Assembly (NCBI RefSeq): GCF_023343835.1
Contig: NC_064447.1
Span: 2,914,001 to 2,978,000, forward strand
Direction: 5' to 3'
DNA length: 64,000 bases
Origin: Lagopus muta
Lineage: Eukaryota; Chordata; Aves; Galliformes; Phasianidae
Shown here one piece after another: positions 53,501 to 64,000 of this stretch (position 1 is its first letter; the number at the start of each line of letters is the position of its first letter). The notes beneath the pieces were generated by a model that searched no databases, was not told where the DNA came from, and worked only from the letters and a program-made list of their open reading frames with translations. The translations under genes and the position numbers were made by a program.

Positions 53501-56500
53501 GGGAACAATGTACTTGCTCCACATCAACTCCTGGCCCCTCTGAACACCAGCAGAATGTGACTGGCTCCTTCACTGAGGATGCAGAACTTGCCAGGCAGCT
53601 GCACGCTGCAGTAGCAGGAGAGCTGGTTCCTGAGTACCCTCTAGAGCTGGGACTGGTGCCCTGCTGTAAACTTCCCCAGGCACCGACCTGGGGAGGAGTG
53701 AGAGGGGAAACTCCCCTGCGTGTTCATCTTGCTTCTCTAATGAGTGTGTAGCAACAGCAACTTCACTAAGCTTAGCCAGGGGTTCGCAAACATCATCTTG
53801 CCCCTTGTGCTTTGGGAGCTAATTAAGGTCTACAGTTGCCCAGTAGCAAATCTGGTCTGTTTGAGCCGTGGACTGAGCAGCTGCATGCAGGTAGGGAGTG
53901 CTTCTCAGCTGAGGGCAGGGAGTGAGATTTGGGGAATAATTTCAGTTGGTTTCTTGGATTCCTTATATTCTTCAATAAGCACTGTCTGTGTCAGGCATCC
54001 AGGCCATCTCTGACCTCCACTCTCTCCTCTGCACTTCAGTTGCAGTAGGTTCCTCTCTTGTTGTCACCTTAGGTAAGTCAATCCCCTCCTTCCCAGTTGC
54101 ACAGGGAGAATTGTGCCTCTCTGCATAGCTGGGAAGCTTTGAGAGAGCCACAAAAGGAGCTAGGTAAAGGCATGCTCTATTCATTGTGCCTGACAACTCA
54201 GTAAATAAAACTTCACTCAATTGCTCTCCCTGTAATTCACATACAAAAGATCTGTCATCCTGATCTCTCCCACACTGTGCTTTAAATGCAAAGGATGGGG
54301 TCGGAGCTTCCAGTAAAGCAGCACTATTGTAGAGCAGTTCAGAAAAGTCTTTGAGGGTAATGTATTATCAATGCATCTACCTCGGCAAGAAGAGCAGAGA
54401 GCACATGATGGTCCTGATCTTCATAGTGGCCTTTCAGATTTTAATGCTGATCTTGTGGCAAGCCTTGAAGACCATCTCCTCATGGATCCTCAGAGGTTGC
54501 TGGAACTACACCAGTTTTCCAGGGAAAGGCAGATTATGCCAATGGAGAACCTATTTTTTTTTCTCTTGGTTTGAGAGGAATTAAGTATCCATCATCATCT
54601 GGTATCCAGGTTCTTACTGCCCAGCTGCAAAATGCATCCTAATAATTGTGCTTTAAATCTCTGTGTTGGCTAATGAGCTCTGGAGGGCAGGCAGCATCCC
54701 TGTGAGCTCTGTGCACTGACATCAGGTCGGGAGGCCTAGAACAGGCTGTGTGGGTGCTGGGAGCCTGGTTCAACCCAGCCTCCTGCACGGGCAGGGTATC
54801 TTTGGGCTCTGCATCAGCTGGGGCTGGAAATGTGCCCTCCCTTCCCCTTCTGCTTGGAGAGGGGAATGCAGTGGTAGGGTTGCTAAAAGTGTGTTTAAAA
54901 AGTCACCAAGTACACCTTGCCACAGAGGTGTTGCTAGGGAGATTGAGGAAATTAAGCTCCAAAAGCAAGATAGAAGATACGTGTTAAATAGTTATGGTAA
55001 GTAAAGCAAGAGCTGCATTCAGCTTCTGGTAGGAAGCAGAGCAGCTATTACTGCTCCTCATCCTCCAGCCAGTGCTGACTGTGGTGTCTTATCCATTACA
55101 AAGTCTGTGCACATGCATCGATCCCATTTCATCATCCAGGTTCGTTAGTGTAAAATAGCTTCTTGTACGATATTAAGGCTCAGATGTGTCTTCACTAATC
55201 ACCTCTGCCATCCTGCAGCCCAGTCTTTTCTACGAGATGTGAAGTCTCAGGTGTGCACATCACACACAGTCATCAGATGTGATGCTCAGTTCTGCAGTTA
55301 TTGGCTGACTGTGCAACTTGAGCTTTTCCCACAACATTTGCTTCACCACCTCTGGAGGTGAGCTCCCTGAGCCCTCCTGCTCCCTGCTCAGAGAAGCCAG
55401 AAGGCATTATGCCTGATGCAGAAGAGCTTTGCATTGCCATCCTTTTCTGATGTGCTGTGCTCCTACACAAAGTCTACTTAGGCTGATACTAATTGGAGCT
55501 TTCCAACTTCTGCTTATGCAGCTGGTGGTTTGTAAACTGTGTCTGCATTTTGGAATGGCTGAATGTCCTCCAGAGTACAGAATCATTTTACAAGCAAGGA
55601 TGGTCTTTCCTGTGCTTCTGTGCATGCTCTGTTAACTGCTTTACCTGACGGCACTCCGTACTGATTTGGTCCACAGCAAAGCAATGCCTTTGTATCTTCT
55701 GATGTTGTGCTCTTCACAAGGCTGGCAACAGCACTGTTCACCTTATCGTTTGAGAGATGTTATCAGCAAAATATGCCACGCTGATTGGCAGGGAATACTT
55801 TGATATCCTAGCTTGAATTAAGGAAAAACTCAACCTAGAGCTCTTGGTTCTAATGTGACACTTGTCCCAGGCTGTCTGGTCAATCATGGCCAGTGGCAGT
55901 TAAGTTTGAGCAGTCACCAGAGCTTCTGACTGCTCAGAGGTCTTTGCAGTGGCTGGAGGACAGTGTTCTCCCAACTCTCACTTTATGAAGCTATACCCTG
56001 GAACTCAGAATTAGTGTAGGAGAGACATCATCCTGTTATTGTGATGGGTTAACATCTTCCTTGTAGAGCTGGAGTTAGACCTGTCTGTCACTGGGCCTGT
56101 GGAGGTCTGTTGTTTCTGCAGTGTAGGCCTGTTGGGCGAGGGATCTTCCTCTCTGTTTTGTCAACATGCTCTGAACACAGTGTTAGTAGCTCAACAGCAC
56201 AAAGGCTGTGGTAGTAAAACCAGCTTTGGTTGTTCCCACCCTGCTTTATAGTCCACTGCCTGCTCCTTTGTGCCAGAGCTGGCATGATTCAGAGATCACG
56301 TGGCAGAAAGGGGCATAAAACCCTGTTTTGCCACTGCAGCCCCTTGTAAGTTGTGCTCTATGTAGTGAAATGTGTTTTGGGGGCCAGACAGTGCTGGGGG
56401 TTCTGGATGCAGGAGATGCTGGATGTTAGCTCTGGTTCCCTTCCCAGAGGCATTTGGCCCAGCCTGGCAGTGCTGGGACTTGGTTGCATTTCATTGATGG

Positions 56501-59500
56501 CCCTTGGGTAAGTGGGAGAGTTGTGACTTCTCTAGGAGGCTGGCATAGAGGACTGCTTGGTGGTTCTGTAGTGCTGTTGGTGCTGTGTACCTCTGGGGAA
56601 GCATATGAAGAGTAGAGAACTGGGGAATTGGTCTGAATGGACCTTGCTTTCCAGAATGGCCCTATGCCATGTAGTGTTTCTCACTGCAGTCCTGTCCTGC
56701 AGAGGCAAAGGGCAGCTCTTAGTGCTTTGCTGTGTGATGCTGCTGTTATATCAGTCCTCGTTATTCCTGGGTTTCCTGCAGAAGATAACTGTGTGCTGGG
56801 TGGGAAGCCAGCGTTGCTTTGGCTCTTGATTTAGCAAGGTAGCTTTTGCTAGGCTGCTGCACCCCAAGGCTCCTCTGACATGCAGTGTTTCCAGGCAGGT
56901 CAGTATGATCCAATCTGACCTTGCCTGTCTGTGCTGCTTTCCCTCTCCATGCTCACCTTCTTCCCTTCCCCTCCCCTTTTTGTATTCCCAGTGAATGGCT
57001 GCCAGCCCCTGCCAGCTCTGCCTCTTAGAGCTTCCACTTGTGATTCCTGGAAGGCAGACAGGCGTGAATGAATAAGAGCCTAACAGAGAGCAATCACTTG
57101 TTACAGCAAGTCTTCTTTTACCCCTTTCTTCAGATACAGCACAAAGAATCCCTCTCTGCAGTCTGAGACGGTTCATTACAAGAGAGGGGTAAGCCAGCAA
57201 TTCTCCCTGCCTTCTTTCAAGATTGATTTCTCAGACTGGAAGGATGACGAGGTAAGTCTTTTCTTCTCGTTGCCTTCTTTCCACAACTCTGTTGCCCCAG
57301 AAGCATTGGCCTCTGTTTAGTATCACTGAGATACGGCTGGAAGATTTGCACTCAGAGCTGCCACGGCACGTTTTGTGGGTGTGAGACAAACAGGGCCTTG
57401 GGAGCAGCAGATATGAACACTGCCTGGGAACTTGGCAAAAAGATGAGGGAAACAGGGAAGAAAAGAAACTGAAAGAAGCAACTTCTGATAACGCTGATCA
57501 GCTGGCATCCCAGCAGCTGGCGTACGAGGGAGACAGCAGAGATTGGCACAGGAGCTGTTCCCAGAGCAACCCACACTCTGCAGCCTTGTTCTCCCTGTCA
57601 GCCAGAGAACTTGTGGGAACAAATGTGCCCCTGTTCACTTGCTAAGTCTTACCCGGTTACTTTGGGACAGAGCTGATAAAGATTCTGAAAGGGCCTGTCT
57701 TCATCTCTCCCTTTTGTTTTTTTTTTGGCTTGTCATTTAGACCAGACTCCAGTGGTCTCCAGAATGGGATACATGCAAGGACAATTCATTAGAGTGTGAG
57801 AAGAACTTCAGCAGTAAACGTTGATAATTCATAAATTTATATATGTATATATACATGTATATATACACAAGGAGTGTATGACCAAAATTGTTATATTGAT
57901 GGGAGTGAAAAATTGAAATAGTTTGGAGACTGCTAAAAATAAGACTTACTCTGTTTAAGGGCTGTGTCCTGCATTATGAGCTCAAGCAGTACCGTGCAGT
58001 GGGGGGATATTCTCCCCCCTGGGGCAGATCCACACCGGTTCATTAATGCCGAATAAGGGGATGCCTTCATCCTTTTATTTTTCTTTAACCCGTAACTGCA
58101 AACAGATGAAGGTTTGGTTTTAATTAAGCTCTGTGGCTTTTACTACATAGCAAGATCTATGGAGTCCTATTAATTTTGGTATCTCTGTAGAATTCCAGTC
58201 CAGGCAGTAACTCTGCTTCTTGAGCCTCTAAATGTTGGCCCAAGATCCCTGCATGTTACACAAGGCAGAAAGGCTTTGCTGTTTGCCCTCCTCTGTGCAG
58301 AGCTGTCCTGAGACATTCCTCATGCACAGGAGTTGGTCTGTAGCTACTGCTAATACACTTGTTCCTGCAGACCCTTCTCCCAGGTCAAAATTAACACAAT
58401 GCTCATTTCTTCTCTCAGGCTTGTATAAGAGCATTGTGTATGTGAACCCTAATAGGAAACACTACCTATTAAAAAATTAAGATTAAAAAAAAGGAAAAAG
58501 GAAAGAAAGAAAAGTCATCTTTCATGTATTTTGAAAAGATTGAATAGCTATTGTCTTGGAGTTGCAGTTTTAACTAGAATCAGTCGTGTGCTGTAACAGC
58601 GCTGTGCCAGTTAGCAGGAGCCTGCAGAGTCTGGCCTCCTGATGTCCTGGTTTCTCTGCCAATATATGATTTCACAAGTTCAGCCTACAAAAGCCTGGAA
58701 GAGCTGCTTTTCAACCCCTTCTGTCATCTGAGGGAACTGGAAAGTAGGAGCTCAGATCCCTTTCTTAAATAGTTGGGAAGCTTGGTTTTCACTTTTGTTC
58801 CTGCCAGCAAGGTTTTAATTTGAGTACTAAAGTCACAGCTTTGACAGCTTAAAGGAGAAGGGAGATGCAGTGGAAAAGTAAGTTTCTAGCTCCCTTCGCT
58901 TGATTCTGCTGCATCCTCTGGTCTTTTTCATTGCTTTCATGGGGGCTCTGGTTGTTGAGGCAATGTGGGACAAGCACTGTGATTCAGAAGTTTCTTTCCC
59001 CACTTTGGCTGTGTGTATACGTTGTTTTTTTTTCTCTCCAGTGCAGTAAAATGCTAAATCTTCTTAACTGTCCCCTGAAATGCAGTGCTTTTATCTGACA
59101 GCTGGCTGTTATCATTCAGCTGTGTACAGTTATGTGTTCAATTGCCCTCCTACTTCAGTGTTGGTGTTGTCAAAAAAAAAAAGACATTTGTTTCATGCTT
59201 TTGCTCAGTTAATACTTGGAGATGATGTAGTTCTTGGCTGGTCAGCAGAATGGAAAACAGTGTTATGTTGAGTTGTTATGTGGAAAAACCTTATAAAAAC
59301 CTTGTAAAAACACCTTTTTACTTTGTTTTCATAACACACTGGTTTGCTTGTGAGCTATAGTGTAAGGCTTGTGTTGGCAGTTATTTTCAAGCCCCTAAAA
59401 ATGATTGGGAAACGAGCCATTAAAGAGGCCTTTTGTTTGAGAATGCAATAGTTTATATGGTAAAGCAAGCACAGTTGGTTGCTTTACTGTGATGCGACTT

Positions 59501-61279
59501 TTCTTCCTCATGGACAAAAAGTAGCTGTTGTGTTATGGTGATAAATCAGAGCAGGAAGCAAAGCAAGGCCTTAAGCTTCTTTCAGCAGTCTTAATCAGCT
59601 GCCCTCAACTAATGATGTTTTTCGTTCTCTGGTATGCTGTAATAGCTCAAAAATACAGGATAGAAAATAGCAGCCCTATTAGTTTAATCTAACAAGTACT
59701 GAGATGTTAAATGATGCTTTTATGTTCTCTGTGTTACTCTGCTCATTTAAAAGGAGATTATGGTCACTTGAAGGAGGAATAAAATGTGGAATCATCATAC
59801 AGAGAATGAAAATCTGCAACCCTCAGGTTTGAAGAATATCGGAGACAGCAGGGCTCAAGGCAGAAGGTCTTCCAGCACGTGCTTTCCATTTAGAGTGGGA
59901 TATGCATATTTGAGCAGTTGTGTGCTTAATGCAGCTAGTTGTTGTTTCTAGAAAACGTTCAGATCGTGTGCCTTTGAGCCACTCAACTACTGGCAGAAGA
60001 GCAGTAGGCTTGGGATTGCCTCTGCTCCCACACAGCCCATGGGAGACTGTGAGTTGTAGACCAGAGCACGTGCATGCAGCCAGTAGCAGAGGTGCAGCCA
60101 TGTGAGCAGTGGGCTGAGGCCTCTTGGTGGATGGATGCCAAGGTACATCATGTCCACGTGCAGTTATCAGCATTTAGCTGTAGTTCATCCAGAGTGGAAC
60201 CATCTCCAGCTCTGCCAGGGCTTGCTGTGAGGGTTGCCTCGCATCCCATCTGGCGTTCTGGTTTGGCATTTTTGGCGATGGCTGAGATTTTCCTCCTGGT
60301 GTATCTTTTGAAAGCCTTAATGGAGGAAATCACAGCTCCAGTGGTGCAGAGGGTGAGGAAAGATCAGGAGGCCCCAAAGCATCACCTGAAGGACCCTGCG
60401 ACGCTTTGAAGTGAGTCTCAGCTTTCATGGGAAACTGGAAGCAGGCCTGGAGCACCATGGTGAAAGGACACCTTTTTCTCTCTTGGCAAGAGATGAGACA
60501 AGAAAACCAAATCAGTAATTAATAGAAACACTAGAAATCCAGTATGTGAGCCACTTCTGTTCCTGGCACAGGACAGTGTTTGTAAGGTTGTATTTTTCTT
60601 GCGTGTATAAGATCACACGTAGCTTTTGAAGTGCTTTAATGAAGTGCAAGGCAAAGGAAGAAATTTAGTCTATTTTCCTTGCACTCAAGGAAGCTCTCAA
60701 CTCTTAAATTTTCACTCTCATCCATTAGAAGGTCAGGGACCTGAGCTTCATAACATGCCAAGAGATGGAAATCAGTCTGGTGTTTCTTCAAAGCGCAGTG
60801 TGAGCTTGAAGTTTTGCAGATTTCTTTCTACATCTTCAAGAACTTCATATAAGAATAAGGGTTGTTTTTTTGTGGTGTAGGGAACATAATGTGTACTGCT
60901 GTTCTGCAGTCACGGAATGGCTTGAGTTGGAGTGGACCTTACAGCCTCTCCAACCCCTCAGAAAGGGCTAAATTATCAATCAGGGCTAAATAACGCAGAG
61001 AATTCTGCTTTTAGTGCTTCCTGAGGCCTCATATCTCTGAGGCCCATGGGCGCAGCTGGGGTGGTAGCACAGCATTTAGTGGGAGAGCCTGCTGCCCTTG
61101 CAGGTGAAAGCTTGGTATCCTGTAACTTCATTCTTCTATTGCTAATGCTATTGCAAGTCTTCAGACAGGCCTGGTGTCAATTGTCTAAATTGATGTTGTT
61201 TCTTTCCCTCAGCTGAACTTTGACTTGGACCGTGGTGTGTTTCCAGTGGTCATCAGAGCAGTGGTGGATGAAGGGGATG
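35074..61279 (+). CDS. MGRN1: Mahogunin ring finger 1, first six coding exons (3' partial)
   Basis: MGRN1 is an E3 ubiquitin ligase that ubiquitinates TSG101 and dampens melanocortin receptor signalling; mouse loss causes dark coat and spongiform neurodegeneration. Coding exons here: 35074-35161, 39926-40044, 41971-42059, 47535-47681, 57134-57251 and 61213-61279 (628 bases, about 209 residues); phases join correctly. The start MGSLLSRRIAGVEDIDIQAN offers Gly2 for N-myristoylation. The conserved N-terminal domain follows: SGNYFASHFFMGGEKFDTPH, FPYVTPAPHEPVKTLRSLVN, VLYSLEFTFDADARVAITIY, VYSTKNPSLQSETVHYKRGV and LNFDLDRGVFPVVIRAVVDE. The last exon ends in codon phase 1. The next exon (expected to continue VxEVTGHAHV), the RING domain and the PSAP-containing tail are not in the window. 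The closest alternative, RNF157, shares this domain, but the synteny favours MGRN1. Intron 2 uses a GC donor. Confidence 0.97.
35162..39925 (+). other. MGRN1: MGRN1 intron 1
   Basis: 4.76 kb. The first 350 bases are CpG island. The 3' end holds a short CR1 remnant (39839-39896) and a T15 run (39905-39919) that forms the polypyrimidine tract before CCTAG. Elsewhere I see no gene or RNA. Confidence 0.92.
39839..39896 (-). mobile_element. Short CR1 remnant next to the MGRN1 exon 2 acceptor
   Basis: 'tcatagaacatcctgaagct' then 'ggaagggatccatgaggatc' and 'gagaccaactcc' is the reverse complement of a CR1 3' terminus. Only about 58 bases remain. It ends 30 bases before MGRN1 exon 2. Confidence 0.7.
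40045..40050 (+). promoter_or_regulatory. MGRN1: Non-canonical GC splice donor, MGRN1 intron 2
   Basis: The exon ends CTGTTCAG and the intron begins GCAAGT, the classic compensated GC donor (CAG|GCAAGT). The protein junction VQ|FPYVT is the known MGRN1 sequence, so the cut must be exactly here. The nearest GT, four bases downstream, would shift the frame. Confidence 0.88.
40051..41970 (+). other. MGRN1: MGRN1 intron 2 (GC-AG)
   Basis: About 1.9 kb, ending TGTATTTCAG. A pyrimidine run (T-rich) occurs at 41517-41530. I see no repeat element or extra exon. Confidence 0.9.
42060..47534 (+). other. MGRN1: MGRN1 intron 3
   Basis: 5.5 kb of fairly A/T-rich unique sequence. A 74-base CR1 remnant lies at 46189-46262. 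Open frames are short and unremarkable; I see no other gene. Confidence 0.9.
46189..46262 (-). mobile_element. Short CR1 remnant
   Basis: 'tcacagaactgtaggagttg', 'gaagggacttctggagatcc', 'tctagcccaacccctcctgc' and 'tgaagcaggttccc' match the reverse complement of a CR1 3' end with the 'tctggagat' variant seen in some CR1 groups. It lies in MGRN1 intron 3. Confidence 0.82.
47682..57133 (+). other. MGRN1: MGRN1 intron 4
   Basis: At 9.45 kb this is the largest intron in the window. I see no CR1 copy. A 210-codon open frame at 53119-53751 (+) has no recognisable domain and is noted separately. No RNA gene is evident. Confidence 0.9.
57831..57867. repeat. AT microsatellite with a 22-base palindrome
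   Basis: A (TA)n-rich tract; bases 57845-57866 read identically on both strands, centred on the ACATGT core. It is likely to be length variable and able to form a hairpin. Confidence 0.85.
60910..60966 (-). mobile_element. Short CR1 remnant
   Basis: 'tcacggaatggcttgagttg' followed by 'gagtggaccttacagcctct' and 'ccaacccctcag' matches the reverse complement of a CR1 3' terminus. It lies 250 bases before MGRN1 coding exon 6, in intron 5. Confidence 0.7.
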
Positions 61280-64000
61280 GTAAGCACAGCATATGCTCGC
61301 TCAGTCTTCTGTCTGGCTGGATGTTAAGTGACCCTTTATGGGATGCCTCGTTCTGCAAAAGCAAACACATTTTACAAGCAGCAAAGTTGTGGGGAGCCTT
61401 TCCAGAATGAAATTATTTCAGGAATTCACCATCACTTTCTTTCATTAAGAGTCGAGCTAATCCCAGACTCTTACATAAAGATATGCTTTTAAAGGTAGCC
61501 TTGATTTTTTGACAGGAAAATTGGCCGGGTAGTTAGTGTTGGAGTGGGGTTTAGGATAGCTGGGGTTAGGTGTTGGCTCTGCCACCAGAGTCTGGTGCAA
61601 ACTGGAACAAATGATTCCCTCTCTCTTTTTGTTTTGTGTTTGCTTTGTTTTGTAACACAAGGATGGAGTTTGTATCTTCTACCTCTTTGAGGTTTGAATC
61701 ATCCTTGTGAAAGCTAGAGCTGTCTGTAGGGCTGAGGAACTCTCAGAAGAAAAGAAAGGGCTTTTAAATCCTCAGGCCACTGTTCAACCACAGACAAATT
61801 AATTCAGCACTTTAAAATTACATTCTTTTTCCCAAAGGAAGTTGAATGATATTAATAAAAGAGCATGACTTTTGATGGTAAATAATACTGCTGGTTACAT
61901 TTAAAGCACGCTGCCCTTTTAGAGAAGAGTGGGCAGTAAATGTTTAGATTGTTAATCACCTTGTGCTGTGTTTTCCTTTGGGTGTGTGTGCTTTTGGGCT
62001 CTGTGTGTTTGCACTCATTCTGAGCGTTGGTGATGGAAGGGGCACAAGAAAGTCACATGTTCCCTACAGCTGATGGCTGTTGTGCTCAGCAGGACCAGCA
62101 TTCCCCTTCTGCTTTTTGCAACTTTTGGCCCCAAACTGAAGAAAAATCAGAAAGGAAAAAATCCCTTTTAGATTGTATTGTTTATTGCAGTTCGTGTGCT
62201 CTGCTTCCTGTGTGAAAGAAGTTCACTGCATTATTTTACAGTCCTCCAAGCAAACAGAACTGGAGGAAGCAATTTAAAGTGTGACCAACACAGCGTAGTG
62301 CAACAGAAAATAAATTGTTTTTAGAGTGCATCTGTTTTTACTGATTTCAGGTGCTGTTAATAATATTGATGTATATATCCTGACCGCGGATAAAAAACCA
62401 ACTTCCACTACTTGTTGAACTTTTGCCAATGTATTTCTACTTTCTTATGTCAGACATATTGAGAAAGACCAAAAATAGAACAGGAGGCAGCATGGGAAGC
62501 ATACATTTATGCATATAATATGTCAGCTCTTAGCCAGCAGTGAACTGTCATCTATATTAATAGCCTGGAAACACAATTTCTTTTAAATCCTCTCCTGGAT
62601 AGAATATCACCACAAAAATATGTGACACTTGAACAAGATTGGGAGAAATTGCTGTGTGTTCTGGTTCTTTTTTATTGATGAGATGGGCAGGAGCTAGACT
62701 TGTGTGTTTGGAGTATCTGGGAAATGGCAGCTAGTTTGTGACTACTTGCAATGAATAAAATTGAATGGGAAATTAAAATAGCAGTCAGCAAGATGTTGGT
62801 TTGGACTGATTTCTGCCAGGGAGATGTTTGTGCTCCTTGAAGAATGTAAGCTTGCAGCGCTAGCACTCTTCATTCCTGCTGGTGGAACTGCTCTCAGTAA
62901 AGGTGCAGAAATCCTTAGGGGATGGAAGGTGCTGTGCTGCTCAGCCATATGTGCTGCTTGAATGAACAGCATATGAAGGGAAGCTGTGTCTGTTATCTCT
63001 TCTTCGGCTGTTCAGACTGCAGTGAGGGTCCTGCGTTTCATTTACTCAGTGATCTGGAACAGGCTGCCCTTGTCTGGCAGGGAGGGAGCATGCAGGTGAA
63101 ATCCCAGTTCTAGCCCTCTGTTCTGGATACCACTGTGTTCCTGAGCACATCCTCATTGCTGTGACCATTCTTGGCTATCTTAGCATATCTGCAGCCCTGG
63201 ACTCCTGTTCCAGAGACTGCTGTTTCCAAACATGGTCTCTGTGCCACAGCCCAGTGAATGGTTCCTGTTTTGCCTTTGTTGTTCATGGGGCCCCCAAAGA
63301 ATCTATCAAGCTCCCATCCCTTTTTAGACATCACAGGAGTCATTTTCTTCAGCTGTTTACATTCTGGCACAGAGCTCATAGAGCTGCCTATCTGCTCTTC
63401 TGCATGTGCTGACCACAGCACTGGTATTCCAGGCAGGGCTGGGTGGTGGCAACCTTTCCTTCCTTTGGAGATTCCTCCAAGACTCCCATTTCCACAGAGT
63501 GATTGTAGTTAGACAAAATGTAGACAATTGGAGCTGAACAGAACTGTGGATTCTTGAGTCAGGATTGTGCCTTGGTTTCCTCTGTTTAGCACCTATGTTT
63601 CCCTGTGGCCTTTTTTGATGGTAGAGTCATGGATGCAGCATACAGAAACCTCTGTTGGCCCCTTGTGAATGCTGTTGGATTAAGAAGGGGGCCTCTGATT
63701 TGGAAGAGGAGGATGGGATATTTGTCACTGGGGAAAAAAAGATCTGATAACTGGACAGAGATGTTTTGCTGTCCAGACATATGAGAAATAAAGGTTCTAC
63801 AAGCATGTAGGATTAGACTGTAATAAAGTAGTAAGTACTGGGGCTGGAAGGGCTGCCAGCTGCTGTTAAAACTGATAGATTTGTTTCTCTGTGGTAAATT
63901 CAGGTAACTACAGCCAAGAATACAGAGAGAGAGCAAAATGCCATTGAACTGTTTGTTTTAGTGTTTCTTATGCATCCTGTGTTTTAGCAGCTTCCTTATG
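61280..64000 (+). other. MGRN1: MGRN1 intron 6, running off the window
   Basis: 2.7 kb after the GTAAGC donor. The next MGRN1 exon was looked for and not seen, so the intron extends past the right edge. The sequence is A/T-rich; I see no convincing repeat or gene. Confidence 0.85.

Larger units (their letters stand above)
57252..61212 (+). other. MGRN1: MGRN1 intron 5
   Basis: About 4 kb with a GTAAGT donor and a TTCCCTCAG acceptor. It carries an AT-rich palindromic microsatellite (57831-57867) and a short CR1 remnant (60910-60966). Nothing else is recognised. Confidence 0.9.

Noticed and set aside
63040-63110. Possible CR1 remnant around 'gtgatctggaacaggctgcc'
   Set aside because: Only about 20 bases resemble a CR1 motif and the flanks do not continue the match, so I did not call it.

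Overview
The window looks like avian nuclear DNA, most likely chicken (Gallus) or another galliform. It carries spliced vertebrate genes with short introns, GT-AG splice sites and CpG-island promoters. Its only dispersed repeats are CR1 LINE fragments ending in the 'ggttggaagggacct' block typical of birds. The gene order HMOX2, CDIP1, C16orf96, UBALD1, MGRN1 matches, from my knowledge, the block on human 16p13.3, which would place it on chicken chromosome 14. I could not run a search; gene calls rest on reading the translated exons against remembered family sequences.

Layout: (1) 2-1102, + strand: terminal exon of an 11-finger C2H2 zinc-finger gene, running in from outside the window. (2) About 1.93-9.76 kb, + strand: HMOX2 (heme oxygenase 2), with a CpG-island promoter, a probable non-coding first exon and five coding exons (312 residues). 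(3) 10.5-21.8 kb, - strand: CDIP1, with four coding exons (200 residues), a 1.4 kb 3' UTR and an approximately 8 kb 5' intron, convergent with HMOX2. (4) 21.4-22.04 kb: a CpG island shared head-to-head by CDIP1 and C16orf96. (5) 22.04-26.33 kb, + strand: the C16orf96 (DUF4795) homologue, 14 coding exons, about 538 residues. (6) 27.1-32.85 kb, - strand: UBALD1, three coding exons (162 residues), convergent with C16orf96. (7) 32.85-35.07 kb: two CpG islands of the divergent pair UBALD1/MGRN1. (8) 35.07 kb to the end, + strand: the first six coding exons of MGRN1 (about 209 residues); the RING domain lies beyond the window.

The neighbours do not form an operon, but several act in membrane and ubiquitin biology: CDIP1 (endosomal LITAF-like protein with PPxY and PSAP motifs), MGRN1 (E3 ligase acting on TSG101 and melanocortin signalling), UBALD1 (UBA-like) and HMOX2 (ER-anchored heme degradation). 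CDIP1 carries the type of motif bound by TSG101, a known MGRN1 substrate, which makes the neighbourhood suggestive but no more than that.

Nothing here is an exotic or mobile system: no endogenous retrovirus, CRISPR array or tRNA was seen. The best second-look items are a GC-AG intron in MGRN1, divergent inverted pairs of ZNF143/THAP11-type elements in both the UBALD1 and MGRN1 promoters, a perfect CArG box plus AP-1 site at UBALD1, an in-frame NAGNAG acceptor in HMOX2, loss of the first Cys-Pro heme regulatory motif in HMOX2, and a motif-dense candidate enhancer in the long CDIP1 intron.
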